A stretch of 5,945 nucleotides of DNA from VRUE01 sp035698885 (GTDB lineage: Bacteria; Actinomycetota; Thermoleophilia; Solirubrobacterales; 70-9): assembly GCA_035698885.1 (NCBI GenBank), contig DASSBJ010000045.1, forward strand, positions 1-5,945, in the 5' to 3' direction. This document shows positions 1 through 5,536 of the stretch, piece by piece. The notes under the pieces are model-generated. The model did no database searches. It saw only the letters and a list, made by a program, of their open reading frames with translations, and was not told the DNA's origin. The position numbers were made by a program, and so were the translations under genes. How positions within the stretch are numbered: the stretch's first letter is position 1; every line of letters starts with the position of its first letter.

Positions 1-132
1 GCCTCAACCCGCGACGAAGCTCAGAAACGCCTCAACGCCTACACCGCTCTCGACACGGTGGTCGTCCGCGGCCTCGCATCGGCGAACGTGGATGCAATGG
101 GAAACGTCGCATCCGCTGCGGCGCCGGATTGA
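1..132 (+). CDS. C-terminal end of an unrecognised protein (partial)
   Basis: An open frame enters from the left edge and ends at TGA 130-132, giving 43 residues. It contains a short charged stretch (TRDEAQKRLNAY) followed by an alanine/valine-rich tail that ends in AAAPD. I do not recognise a family and no catalytic motif is visible. It is convergent with the UDG-like gene, whose stop lies only 15 bases away. Codon third positions include more A and T (gaa, gct, aaa, gca, gga) than the strongly G/C-ending neighbours. That may mean a different history, or that the frame is only chance. With 43 residues and no start in view, its reality as a gene is uncertain. Confidence 0.4.
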   Translation, partial: ASTRDEAQKRLNAYTALDTVVVRGLASANVDAMGNVASAAAPD

Positions 133-158
133 CGCCGTCCCCCACCGCTAATACGGCG
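133..158. terminator. Weak hairpin between convergent gene ends
   Basis: CGCCGT at 133-138 pairs perfectly with ACGGCG at 153-158 around a 14-base loop, exactly where the plus-strand gene (stop 130-132) and the minus-strand UDG-like gene (stop 148-150) converge. The right arm lies inside the last codons of the UDG-like gene. There is no clear T run on either side, so if it terminates transcription it is not a textbook intrinsic terminator. In GC-rich DNA a 6-bp stem can easily arise by chance. Confidence 0.25.
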
Positions 159-810
159 GCAGGTCCTCGTACCACTCTCCGAGCATTTTGAACGACCGCC
201 AGAAGCGCTGCTTGGCGCCCTCTTCGTCGAGCGATTCGTCGATGTCGGGGGTGTAGAGGGCGTCGATGGTCGGGGTGAAGGCCTGGACCTCGCCCTCGCG
301 CGGCTCGACCTCGCGCGCCAGCGGCACCCGCAGCCCGTTGAGCACGCGCAGCGCCGGCTCGCCCATCACGACGAGGATCTTCGGCTGCACGACCGCCAGC
401 TCGGTGAGCAGGCGGCGCACGCACTCCTCGGCCGCCAGGTCGGGCTCGGCGATCGGGCACTTGACGCAGAGCGTGCCGTAGACGACCAGCGGGTCGATCC
501 CCAGCCGCTTGAAGCTTTTCATCAGCGCGTTGCCGGCCCGCCCGTAGAAGGCGACGCCCTCTTCGATCTCGGCGACCCCGGGCGCGTGCTTGATCATGAA
601 CACGTCGGCCTGCGGGTGGCCGGAGCCGAGCACCGGCATCAGCTTGCCGCGCGGGCAGTGCGGGCACTCCTGCAGCTCGTGGGTCAGCTGGTTGAGCTCG
701 CGGATCGCGCGTTCCAGGTACTTCTCTCTGATCTCGTCGTCGGTCGCGGGCACGCTGGCCGATCTCTTTGACGGCTCGCCCGCGCTTCCTCTCGCCCGCG
801 CCTCCTGCAT
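148..810 (-). CDS. Uracil-DNA glycosylase superfamily protein (family 4-like, Fe-S), altered active site
   Basis: A 220-residue protein from ATG 810-808; an in-frame TTG one codon upstream (813-811) is an alternative start. Family 4 uracil-DNA glycosylases remove uracil from DNA and carry a [4Fe-4S] cluster. Numbering from the TTG, the cluster cysteines look preserved: C50-x2-C53, then C116/C119 and C131, in a context like the family's VKC...EEC segment. The GxxFxGRAG loop is recognisable as GVAFYGRAG (86-94), and a buried strand ILVVMGEPA follows (146-154). The catalytic signatures differ, however. The usual GE(A/G)PG is KHAPG (75-79), the Asn before VKC is absent, and the C-terminal HPS-type motif reads YTPDID (187-192). 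The ATG overlaps the stop of the upstream gene as TGATG with AAGGG just before it, so translation is probably coupled. The family assignment is fairly safe; glycosylase activity on uracil is not. Confidence 0.82.
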   Translation of the reverse strand: MQEARARGSAGEPSKRSASVPATDDEIREKYLERAIRELNQLTHELQECPHCPRGKLMPVLGSGHPQADVFMIKHAPGVAEIEEGVAFYGRAGNALMKSFKRLGIDPLVVYGTLCVKCPIAEPDLAAEECVRRLLTELAVVQPKILVVMGEPALRVLNGLRVPLAREVEPREGEVQAFTPTIDALYTPDIDESLDEEGAKQRFWRSFKMLGEWYEDLPPY

Positions 811-2108
811 CAACCCTTGCCGGCCCGGCCCCCCGCCGAGCGTCGTTTCTTGCGCGGCCTGCCGCCGCGCACCGGCTTCGCGTCGGGCACGCTGCGCTTC
901 GCCGCCTTCGGCCGCCCGGTCGTCTGCAGCAGCTTCAGCGTCTGCACGTAGACGAGGTTCTTGTGCTTGCGGGTGATGTCGGCGTCGCGCATCGCCTCGA
1001 GGAACTCGGCCGGCCCGTCGAAGTCGTGGATCCGCAGCCGCACGCTGCCCAGCCCCTGCGCGACGTGGCTGTCGGAGCCCGCGCCGGGGACGATCCGGTA
1101 CTTGCGCGCGAAGCGCTCGGCCTCTTCGTTGAACGAGGTCAGCGCGACCCGCGGGTTGAAGACCTCGAGGATGTCGATCTCATCGACGATCTCGAGCAGG
1201 TGCTCGTAGTCGGGCACCGAGTGGAAGCGGTCGAAGGGGTGCGGCACGTAGACCAGGCCGCCCTGCTCGCGGATCGCGGCGATCGTCTCCGCCATCGTCA
1301 TCCCCTTCGGGATCTTCCGCTCGAGGAAGAGGCCGATCACCTCGCCCTGCTCGGCGGTCTTCACCTCCTCGGCGACGATCACCTTGATGTCGCCCATCCG
1401 CTCGGCGATCCGCCGCGCCTCCAGCGCGCCCGAGATCTCGTTGTGGTCGGTGATCGCGATCGCTCCGAGGCCGCGGTCGCGCGCCGTCTCCAGCAGCACC
1501 CCGACCGGCGTCGCGCAGTCGGGCGAGTGGTCGGTGTGCATGTGCAGGTCGACCTCGATCAGCGGCCGCGCGGCGATCCGCGCCCGCACCTCCGGGTCGC
1601 CGTCCGGCGCGTGGCGGCGCGCCAGCAGCCGCCGGTAGATCGCTTCCAGCTCGTCGGCGACGGCGCCCCAGTCGCGCCCCTCCCCCGCCGGCTCGACCAG
1701 CTCGTAGGAGCCGGGGAAGTAGCGCTCGAGCAGCTCGCCGGTCGCCGGGTCGGCCACGGTCCGCGCGTCGAGCCGGCCGAAGAAGATCTCGACCAGCGGC
1801 CGCGCCATTTGGGTCGAGAAGAGCCGCTCCTGCGGCCGGTGGAAGGTGCCGACGTTGAGCGAGTGCGAGTGGCGCAGCGCCGCCGCGGAGGCGCTGGGGG
1901 CGAACGGCTCGTGCACGTGGACGACGTCGGGCGGCTCGGCCGCCAGTCGCCGTTTGGTCGCGTCGCCCGCGTACAGCCGCAGCACCTCGTGCCCGCGTCG
2001 CGCCAGCTCCTCGGAGACGCGCCCGGCGAACTCCGTCACCCGGTTGGCCGTGCCCCGGCGGTGGGGCGTGACCTGGGCTATCGAGAGTGGCTTGGAGTCG
2101 CCGGGCAC
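810..2108 (-). CDS. Truncated PimA-like GT4 domain fused to a PHP-family phosphoesterase
   Basis: A 432-residue protein with a GTG start 13 bases after the ino1 stop; no strong ribosome site is visible. Residues 8-140 look like the N-terminal half of a GT-B glycosyltransferase of the PimA type: IAQVTPH (10-16), SEELARRGHEV (32-42), PDVVHVHEPFAPS (60-72), GTFH (87-90), then a linker-like ARYFPG-style segment near 125-137. The C-terminal nucleotide-sugar domain with its E-x7-E motif is missing; only a terminal-helix-like stretch (147-165) remains. Residues 184-375 form a PHP domain with metal-ligand motifs DLHMHTDHS (187-195), ITDHNE (219-224), AEEV (246-249), VPHPFDR (288-294), EVFNPR (315-320) and GAGSDSH (342-348). 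PHP proteins are metal-dependent phosphoesterases. The tail (400-432) is strongly basic (RGGRPRKKRR). Glycosyl transfer is unlikely; phosphatase or phosphodiesterase activity is plausible. Substrate unknown, though an inositol-phosphate or phosphoinositide fits the neighbours. Confidence 0.88.
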   Translation of the reverse strand: MPGDSKPLSIAQVTPHRRGTANRVTEFAGRVSEELARRGHEVLRLYAGDATKRRLAAEPPDVVHVHEPFAPSASAAALRHSHSLNVGTFHRPQERLFSTQMARPLVEIFFGRLDARTVADPATGELLERYFPGSYELVEPAGEGRDWGAVADELEAIYRRLLARRHAPDGDPEVRARIAARPLIEVDLHMHTDHSPDCATPVGVLLETARDRGLGAIAITDHNEISGALEARRIAERMGDIKVIVAEEVKTAEQGEVIGLFLERKIPKGMTMAETIAAIREQGGLVYVPHPFDRFHSVPDYEHLLEIVDEIDILEVFNPRVALTSFNEEAERFARKYRIVPGAGSDSHVAQGLGSVRLRIHDFDGPAEFLEAMRDADITRKHKNLVYVQTLKLLQTTGRPKAAKRSVPDAKPVRGGRPRKKRRSAGGRAGKG

Positions 2109-2121
2109 GGCTCGGCGCCGC

Positions 2122-3282
2122 TCAGGCCGCGGAGACCTTGGACCCGTCGGGCGCCGGCGCCTTGCCGCGCGCGTACTTGGCGATGAACTCCTCCGTGCGC
2201 TCGCGCGCCTCGTCGTCGGGGCGCTGGCTGTGCGGCGACTTCATCAGGTAGCTGGATGGCCCGTCGAGCTGCCCGGCGACGCCGTTGTTGAGTGCCAGCT
2301 TGAGGATCCGCACGGCGTCGATCACGACGCCGGCCGAGTTGGGCGAGTCCCAGACCTCGAGCTTCAGCTCGACGTTGAGCGGCACGTCGCCGAAGGCTTT
2401 GCCCTCGAGGCGGATGTGCGCCCACTTGCGGTCGGTCAGCCAGGCGACGTAGTCGGAGGGGCCGACGTGGACGTCCTCGGCGGGCAGCTCGTGGCCCATG
2501 ATCGAGGTGACCGCGTTGGTCTTGGAGATCTTCTTCGAGTCGAGCCGCTCGCGCTCGAGCATGTTGTAGAAATCCATGTTGCCGCCGACGTTGAGCTGCG
2601 AGGTGCGCTCCATGCGCACGCCGCGGTCGTGGAACAGCCGCGCCAGCTGGCGGTGGACGATCGTCGCCCCGACCTGCGACTTGATGTCGTCGCCGATGAT
2701 CGGCAGCCCGGCCTCTTCGAAGCGCTTGTCCCAGTAGTTCTCGCGGGCGATGAAGACGGGCAGGCAGTTGACGAAGCCGACGCCCGCCTTCAGCGCCTGC
2801 TCGACGTACCACTTGGTCGCGTCCTCGGAGCCGACCGGCAGGTAGCAGACCAGCACGTCCGCCTTGGTCTGCTTGAGGATGCCGACGACGTCCGCGGTCT
2901 CACCCGGCGCTTTCGTGATCTTCTCCTTCAGGTACTTGCCGAGGCCGTCGTGGGTCATGCCGCGCTCGACCTTGACCCCCAGCTCGGGCACGTCGGCGAA
3001 CTTGATCGTGTCGTTCTGGCCCGACCAGATCGCCTCCGAGAGGTCCTTGCCGACCTTCTCGGCGTCGATGTCGAAGGCGGCGACGAACTCGACGTCGCGG
3101 ACGTGGTAGCCGCCCAGTTCGACGTGCATCAGGCCCGGCACTTCCTCCGCCGGGTCGGCGTCCTTGTAGTACTGGACGCCCTGGATGAAGGAGTTGGCGC
3201 AGTTGCCGACGCCGACGATCGCGACGCGGACCTTCTCGTCCGTGCGGGCGGCGCCGTTGCTTGCTCCGTTGGTCTCACTCAT
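2122..3282 (-). CDS. ino1: Inositol-3-phosphate synthase (myo-inositol-1-phosphate synthase)
   Basis: A 386-residue cytosolic enzyme that converts glucose-6-phosphate to 1L-myo-inositol-1-phosphate using bound NAD (EC 5.5.1.4), the first step to phosphatidylinositol and mycothiol-type molecules. Visible signatures are the NAD-binding loop AIVGVGNCA (21-29), GDDIKSQVGAT (197-207) with Lys201, the family hallmark NVGGNMDFYN (231-240), SKTNAV (253-258) with Lys254, and DRKWAHI (284-290). The length suits the short prokaryotic form rather than the roughly 500-residue eukaryotic form. The ATG start at 3282-3280 is followed by a low-complexity 16-residue lead (SETNGASNGAARTDEK) before the Rossmann fold. 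AGAGGGG lies 12 bases upstream of the ATG, a rather long spacing for a ribosome site. It follows the phosphatidyltransferase gene by 61 bases and precedes the GT4-PHP gene by 13, so product and next-step enzyme are encoded together. Confidence 0.96.
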   Translation of the reverse strand: MSETNGASNGAARTDEKVRVAIVGVGNCANSFIQGVQYYKDADPAEEVPGLMHVELGGYHVRDVEFVAAFDIDAEKVGKDLSEAIWSGQNDTIKFADVPELGVKVERGMTHDGLGKYLKEKITKAPGETADVVGILKQTKADVLVCYLPVGSEDATKWYVEQALKAGVGFVNCLPVFIARENYWDKRFEEAGLPIIGDDIKSQVGATIVHRQLARLFHDRGVRMERTSQLNVGGNMDFYNMLERERLDSKKISKTNAVTSIMGHELPAEDVHVGPSDYVAWLTDRKWAHIRLEGKAFGDVPLNVELKLEVWDSPNSAGVVIDAVRILKLALNNGVAGQLDGPSSYLMKSPHSQRPDDEARERTEEFIAKYARGKAPAPDGSKVSAA

Positions 3283-3328
3283 GAAGCTCTAAGTCCCCTC
3301 TCGATTCGGCTGACTGGCAAAGCACACC

Positions 3329-3343
3329 TCCGGCCGCGCCGGG
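3329..3343 (-). terminator. Short GC hairpin after the pgsA-type gene
   Basis: CCGGC (3330-3334) and GCCGG (3338-3342) form a 5-bp stem with a 3-base loop, extendable by a G-T pair, immediately downstream of the TAA (3346-3344) of the phosphatidyltransferase gene. It sits at the start of the largest gap inside the minus-strand cluster (3283-3343, 61 bases). No T run follows, so at most it would be a pause, processing or partial termination point that lets ino1 be expressed at a different level. Chance is a serious alternative in such GC-rich DNA. No convincing promoter for ino1 was seen in the remaining 46 bases. Confidence 0.22.
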
Positions 3344-3991
3344 TTACAGCTCCGGTGGCCCGCTGGGCTCCTTGGAAAGCTCGTTTCGGACATGCCAAAC
3401 GCGTTGGATCGTGGTCACGATGGTCAGCGCCGCGATCAGGTAGACCGCCGGGGCCAGGAGCTCGAAATCGCCGATCCCGGCGCCCTTGGCGAAGACCAGG
3501 CCAATCGAGAGTATGACTACCCGCACGGGACGCGTCGCCAACCCGACCTTGCACTCGACCCCGAGCGCCTCGGCGCGGGCGCGCGTGTAGGAGACCATCA
3601 GCGAGCCGAGCACGGCGAGCACGCACATCGCCGCGGCGAAGTCCTCGCCGGTCGCGGCGAAGTAGCCGGCGACGGCCGTGAGCACGATCCCCTCCTCGAT
3701 CCGGTCGAGGGTCGAGTCGAGGAAGGCGCCGAACAGCGTCCCCTTGCCCGACATGCGCGAGTAGCGCCCGTCGAGCGTGTCCATCACCGAGCCGAGGACG
3801 AAGGCGACGCCGGCGAGAAAGAAGAGCCGCTGGGTCACCAGGAAGGCGGCGACCAGGTTGCCGACCAGGCCGGCGAGCGAGATCGCGTTCGGCGTCAGCC
3901 GCGAGTCGATCAGCCGCTCGCGCGCGTAGGCGCGCAGCTCCTGGCCGTTGCGGCGGCTGCTCGGGGCCCTCGGAGGGGCCGGCGAATCCAT
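3344..3991 (-). CDS. pgsA1: CDP-alcohol phosphatidyltransferase, probable phosphatidylinositol-phosphate synthase
   Basis: A 215-residue integral membrane enzyme. The CDP-alcohol phosphotransferase signature is complete: D71, D74-G75, R79, G88, D92 and D96, with Ser78 where Ala is usual. These aspartates bind metal and CDP. About six hydrophobic helices follow a charged N-terminal arm (34-55, 56-70, 100-116, 118-134, 152-168, 176-195). The segment SYTRARAEALGV (134-145) and the later TRPVRVVIL (153-161) resemble actinobacterial PgsA1, which transfers the phosphatidyl group of CDP-diacylglycerol to inositol-1-phosphate, giving PIP. The position directly before ino1 supports inositol phosphate as acceptor over glycerol phosphate. 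The ATG at 3991-3989 lies 23 bases after the PAP2 stop; a GTG three codons upstream (4000-3998) is an alternative. The frame stays open far upstream across the PAP2 gene, but that part has no family resemblance. The acceptor is inferred from context. Confidence 0.88.
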   Translation of the reverse strand: MDSPAPPRAPSSRRNGQELRAYARERLIDSRLTPNAISLAGLVGNLVAAFLVTQRLFFLAGVAFVLGSVMDTLDGRYSRMSGKGTLFGAFLDSTLDRIEEGIVLTAVAGYFAATGEDFAAAMCVLAVLGSLMVSYTRARAEALGVECKVGLATRPVRVVILSIGLVFAKGAGIGDFELLAPAVYLIAALTIVTTIQRVWHVRNELSKEPSGPPEL

Positions 3992-4014
3992 TCGCGCCAC
4001 GCTAGTCGATGGCC

Positions 4015-4794
4015 TTACGCCTCGGCCTCTCGAGGCACGTTGGATCGCCAAGCCCAGGCCTCGGGCCGGGCGCGCGCGAGCAGCCACTGCGCGGTCACCG
4101 CGGCGGCGGCCGCTACCAGCCAGCCGAGCGCGACGTCGAACCAGTAGTGGTTGGCGGTGACGATCACGACCCAGGCGATCAGCAGCGGCCAGGCAGCCCA
4201 GAAGGCTTTCGGGATCCAGTGGCGGCAGACCCTGTAGCCGGTGCCGCCGATCATCAGCGCGAAGGCGCAGTGCATGCTCGGCACCGCGGCGTACGGGTTG
4301 ATGAAGATCTTCGCCAGGGTGGAGTCGTGGTTGACGTTGGAGAAGTCGACGATCGTGTCGACGTAGCCGTGCTCGGGGAACATCCGCGGCGGCGCGGTCG
4401 GGTAGAGCGTGTAGCCGACGAGGGCGAGGCCCATCGAGACGACGAACATGTTGCGGACGAAGTAGTAGGACTCGTTGCGGAACAGGTAGAGCCAGACGAG
4501 GAAGCCGAGGGCGATCGAGAACTGGGCGTTGAGGTAGATCTGGTTGGCGAGGTCGATCAGCCAGTGGGCGGGCATGAAGAAGGCCTGCAGCGACGGTTCG
4601 AACAGCGTGTGGCTCGACTGCTGGAGGTCGATGATCGCCTGGCCGTGGGCGATCGCCTCCGAGCGCTGGCCGTCGGCGATCCCGCGCACCAGCTCGTAGG
4701 CGACGTCGACGCCGACCAGGATCCCGATCTGGCGCCCCAGATCGCCCCAGCCCTGGGGCAGGCGCGACCCGAGTGCGCTGACGGCACGAGACAT
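4015..4794 (-). CDS. PAP2-superfamily membrane phosphatase/transferase, Aur1-like
   Basis: A 259-residue membrane protein with about six hydrophobic segments (roughly 22-36, 92-106, 112-130, 168-184, 199-213, 219-238). The active-site motifs are of the inositol-phosphorylceramide-synthase (Aur1)/PAP2_3 style, not classical PgpB: YPTAPPRM (131-138) in place of KxxxxxxRP, VPSMHCAF (171-178) for the PSxH motif with His175, and ANHYWFDV (214-221) giving His216-x3-Asp220. In this superfamily the second histidine attacks the phosphate and the first protonates the leaving group. It is the promoter-proximal gene of the cluster, ahead of the PIP synthase and ino1, so removing the phosphate from PIP to give phosphatidylinositol, or transferring a phosphoinositol head group as Aur1 does, are the attractive guesses. 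The ATG is preceded at the right distance by a TACAAT box and no ribosome site, suggesting a leaderless message. Family is sure; substrate is inference. Confidence 0.88.
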   Translation of the reverse strand: MSRAVSALGSRLPQGWGDLGRQIGILVGVDVAYELVRGIADGQRSEAIAHGQAIIDLQQSSHTLFEPSLQAFFMPAHWLIDLANQIYLNAQFSIALGFLVWLYLFRNESYYFVRNMFVVSMGLALVGYTLYPTAPPRMFPEHGYVDTIVDFSNVNHDSTLAKIFINPYAAVPSMHCAFALMIGGTGYRVCRHWIPKAFWAAWPLLIAWVVIVTANHYWFDVALGWLVAAAAAVTAQWLLARARPEAWAWRSNVPREAEA

Positions 4795-4806
4795 CCGTCA
4801 ATTGTA
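4795..4806 (-). promoter_or_regulatory. Candidate -10 box for the inositol-lipid cluster, leaderless start
   Basis: Read on the minus strand, TACAAT (4806-4801) is a near-consensus -10 hexamer, followed by 6 bases and then the ATG of the PAP2 gene at 4794. That spacing would place the first transcribed base on the A of ATG, so the message would have no leader, a common arrangement in actinobacteria. No ribosome site lies before the ATG. No clear -35 hexamer was found at 16-18 bases upstream, as is frequent for TANNNT promoters in these organisms. Confidence 0.5.
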
Positions 4807-4856
4807 ATCGGGCGTTAACGGCGCGCGGGTCCCGTCGCGCGCGAGCTGCCTCGCAA

Positions 4857-4870
4857 TAGGGTCGCGTCTC
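4857..4870 (+). promoter_or_regulatory. Candidate -10 box for the endonuclease III-cytochrome pair
   Basis: TAGGGT at 4857-4862 fits the TANNNT pattern and lies 8 bases before the GTG start at 4871, so transcription would begin at or within a base or two of the start codon. There is no ribosome-binding sequence in between (CGCGTCTC). This mirrors the arrangement on the opposite strand 50 bases away. The match to a -10 consensus is weaker than that of TACAAT, and no -35 is evident. Confidence 0.38.
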
Positions 4871-5536
4871 GTGGCTTGGAAGCGGCCAGACAAGAGAAGG
4901 GTCCGGGCGATCAGGGACCGCCTGCGGGAGATGTACGGGGAGCCGGTGAACGAGCCGCACGGGCAGCCGATCGCCGAGCTGGTCAAGACGGTGCTCTCGC
5001 AGCACACCAACGACCGCAACAGGGATCGGTCGTTCGCCCGGCTGCGCGAGCGCTATCCGACCTGGGAGGAGGTGCGCGACGCGCCGCTCGACGAGCTCGA
5101 GGAGGCGATCCGGCCGGGCGGGCTGGCGCGGCAGAAGGCGCCGCGGATCCAGGCGATCCTCGAGCGGCTGGGCGAGCCCCCCGACCTCGAATGGACGCGC
5201 GACGCGCCGCGCGAGGAGTCGCTGGAGTTCCTGCTCTCGCTGCCCGGCGTCGGGCGCAAAACGGCGGCCTGCGTGCTGATCTTCACCTGGGGCATCCCCG
5301 AGATCCCGGTCGACGTCCACATCCACCGGGTCGGCGGCCGGCTCGGCCTGTTCGCCGAAAAGGCCTCGTTCGAGCGCGCGCACGACGAGATGCTGGCGGT
5401 CGTGCCGCCGCAGGACGCCTATGAGCTGCACATGAACCTGATCCGCCACGGCCGCGAGGTCTGCCGCCCGCGCCCGCGCTGCGGCGAGTGCGCGCTGCGG
5501 CGCATGTGTCCCTGGTACCGTGCGCGCGGCAAATGA
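4871..5536 (+). CDS. nth: Endonuclease III-like DNA glycosylase/AP lyase (HhH-GPD, 4Fe-4S)
   Basis: A 221-residue base-excision-repair enzyme. The helix-hairpin-helix is LPGVGRKTAACVL (124-136), with Lys130 matching the catalytic lysine of E. coli Nth, and VDVHIHRV (147-154) supplies the catalytic Asp148. The N-terminal LSQHTNDRNRDRSF (42-55) corresponds to the LSxQxTD region, with His-Thr-Asn in place of the usual residues. A C-terminal iron-sulphur cluster is present as C198-x5-C204-x2-C207-x5-C213; the first interval is one residue shorter than the x6 of E. coli Nth. The length is normal for the family. Substrate could be oxidised pyrimidines, as for Nth, or a related mismatch/AP activity, because the N-terminal substrate region diverges. 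The GTG start is the first in the frame after a TAGGGT box. The ATG of the cytochrome gene overlaps its stop by four bases, so the two are co-transcribed. Confidence 0.9.
   Translation: MAWKRPDKRRVRAIRDRLREMYGEPVNEPHGQPIAELVKTVLSQHTNDRNRDRSFARLRERYPTWEEVRDAPLDELEEAIRPGGLARQKAPRIQAILERLGEPPDLEWTRDAPREESLEFLLSLPGVGRKTAACVLIFTWGIPEIPVDVHIHRVGGRLGLFAEKASFERAHDEMLAVVPPQDAYELHMNLIRHGREVCRPRPRCGECALRRMCPWYRARGK

Noticed and set aside
810..2108. Reading the gene simply as an active mannosyltransferase PimA
   Set aside because: The nucleotide-sugar-binding C-terminal domain and its E-x7-E motif are missing; the remainder is a PHP domain.
768..2186. Long plus-strand open frame (472 codons) opposite the GT4-PHP gene
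   Set aside because: It is antisense to a gene with clear GT4 and PHP motifs, and its translation is a low-complexity Arg/Leu/Asp/Val/His mix typical of the complementary frame of GC-rich coding DNA.
3283..3343. A separate promoter for ino1 in the 61-base gap
   Set aside because: TTGCCA could pass as a -35, but no TANNNT box lies at the right distance, so I did not list one.
1846..3516. Long plus-strand open frame (556 codons) opposite ino1
   Set aside because: It spans parts of three minus-strand genes and the gap between them, has no domain resemblance and shows the same antisense composition.
4009..4818. Plus-strand open frame (269 codons) opposite the PAP2 gene
   Set aside because: The PAP2 frame has membrane segments and active-site motifs; the antisense product is a repetitive Val/Asp/Glu/Arg mix.
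3992..5449. Upstream continuation of the phosphatidyltransferase frame to 5449 (a 701-codon open frame)
   Set aside because: The extension crosses the PAP2 gene in another frame and the endonuclease III gene in antisense, and is Arg/Pro-rich without motifs. Family resemblance begins only after the ATG at 3991, and the 215-residue length fits the family.
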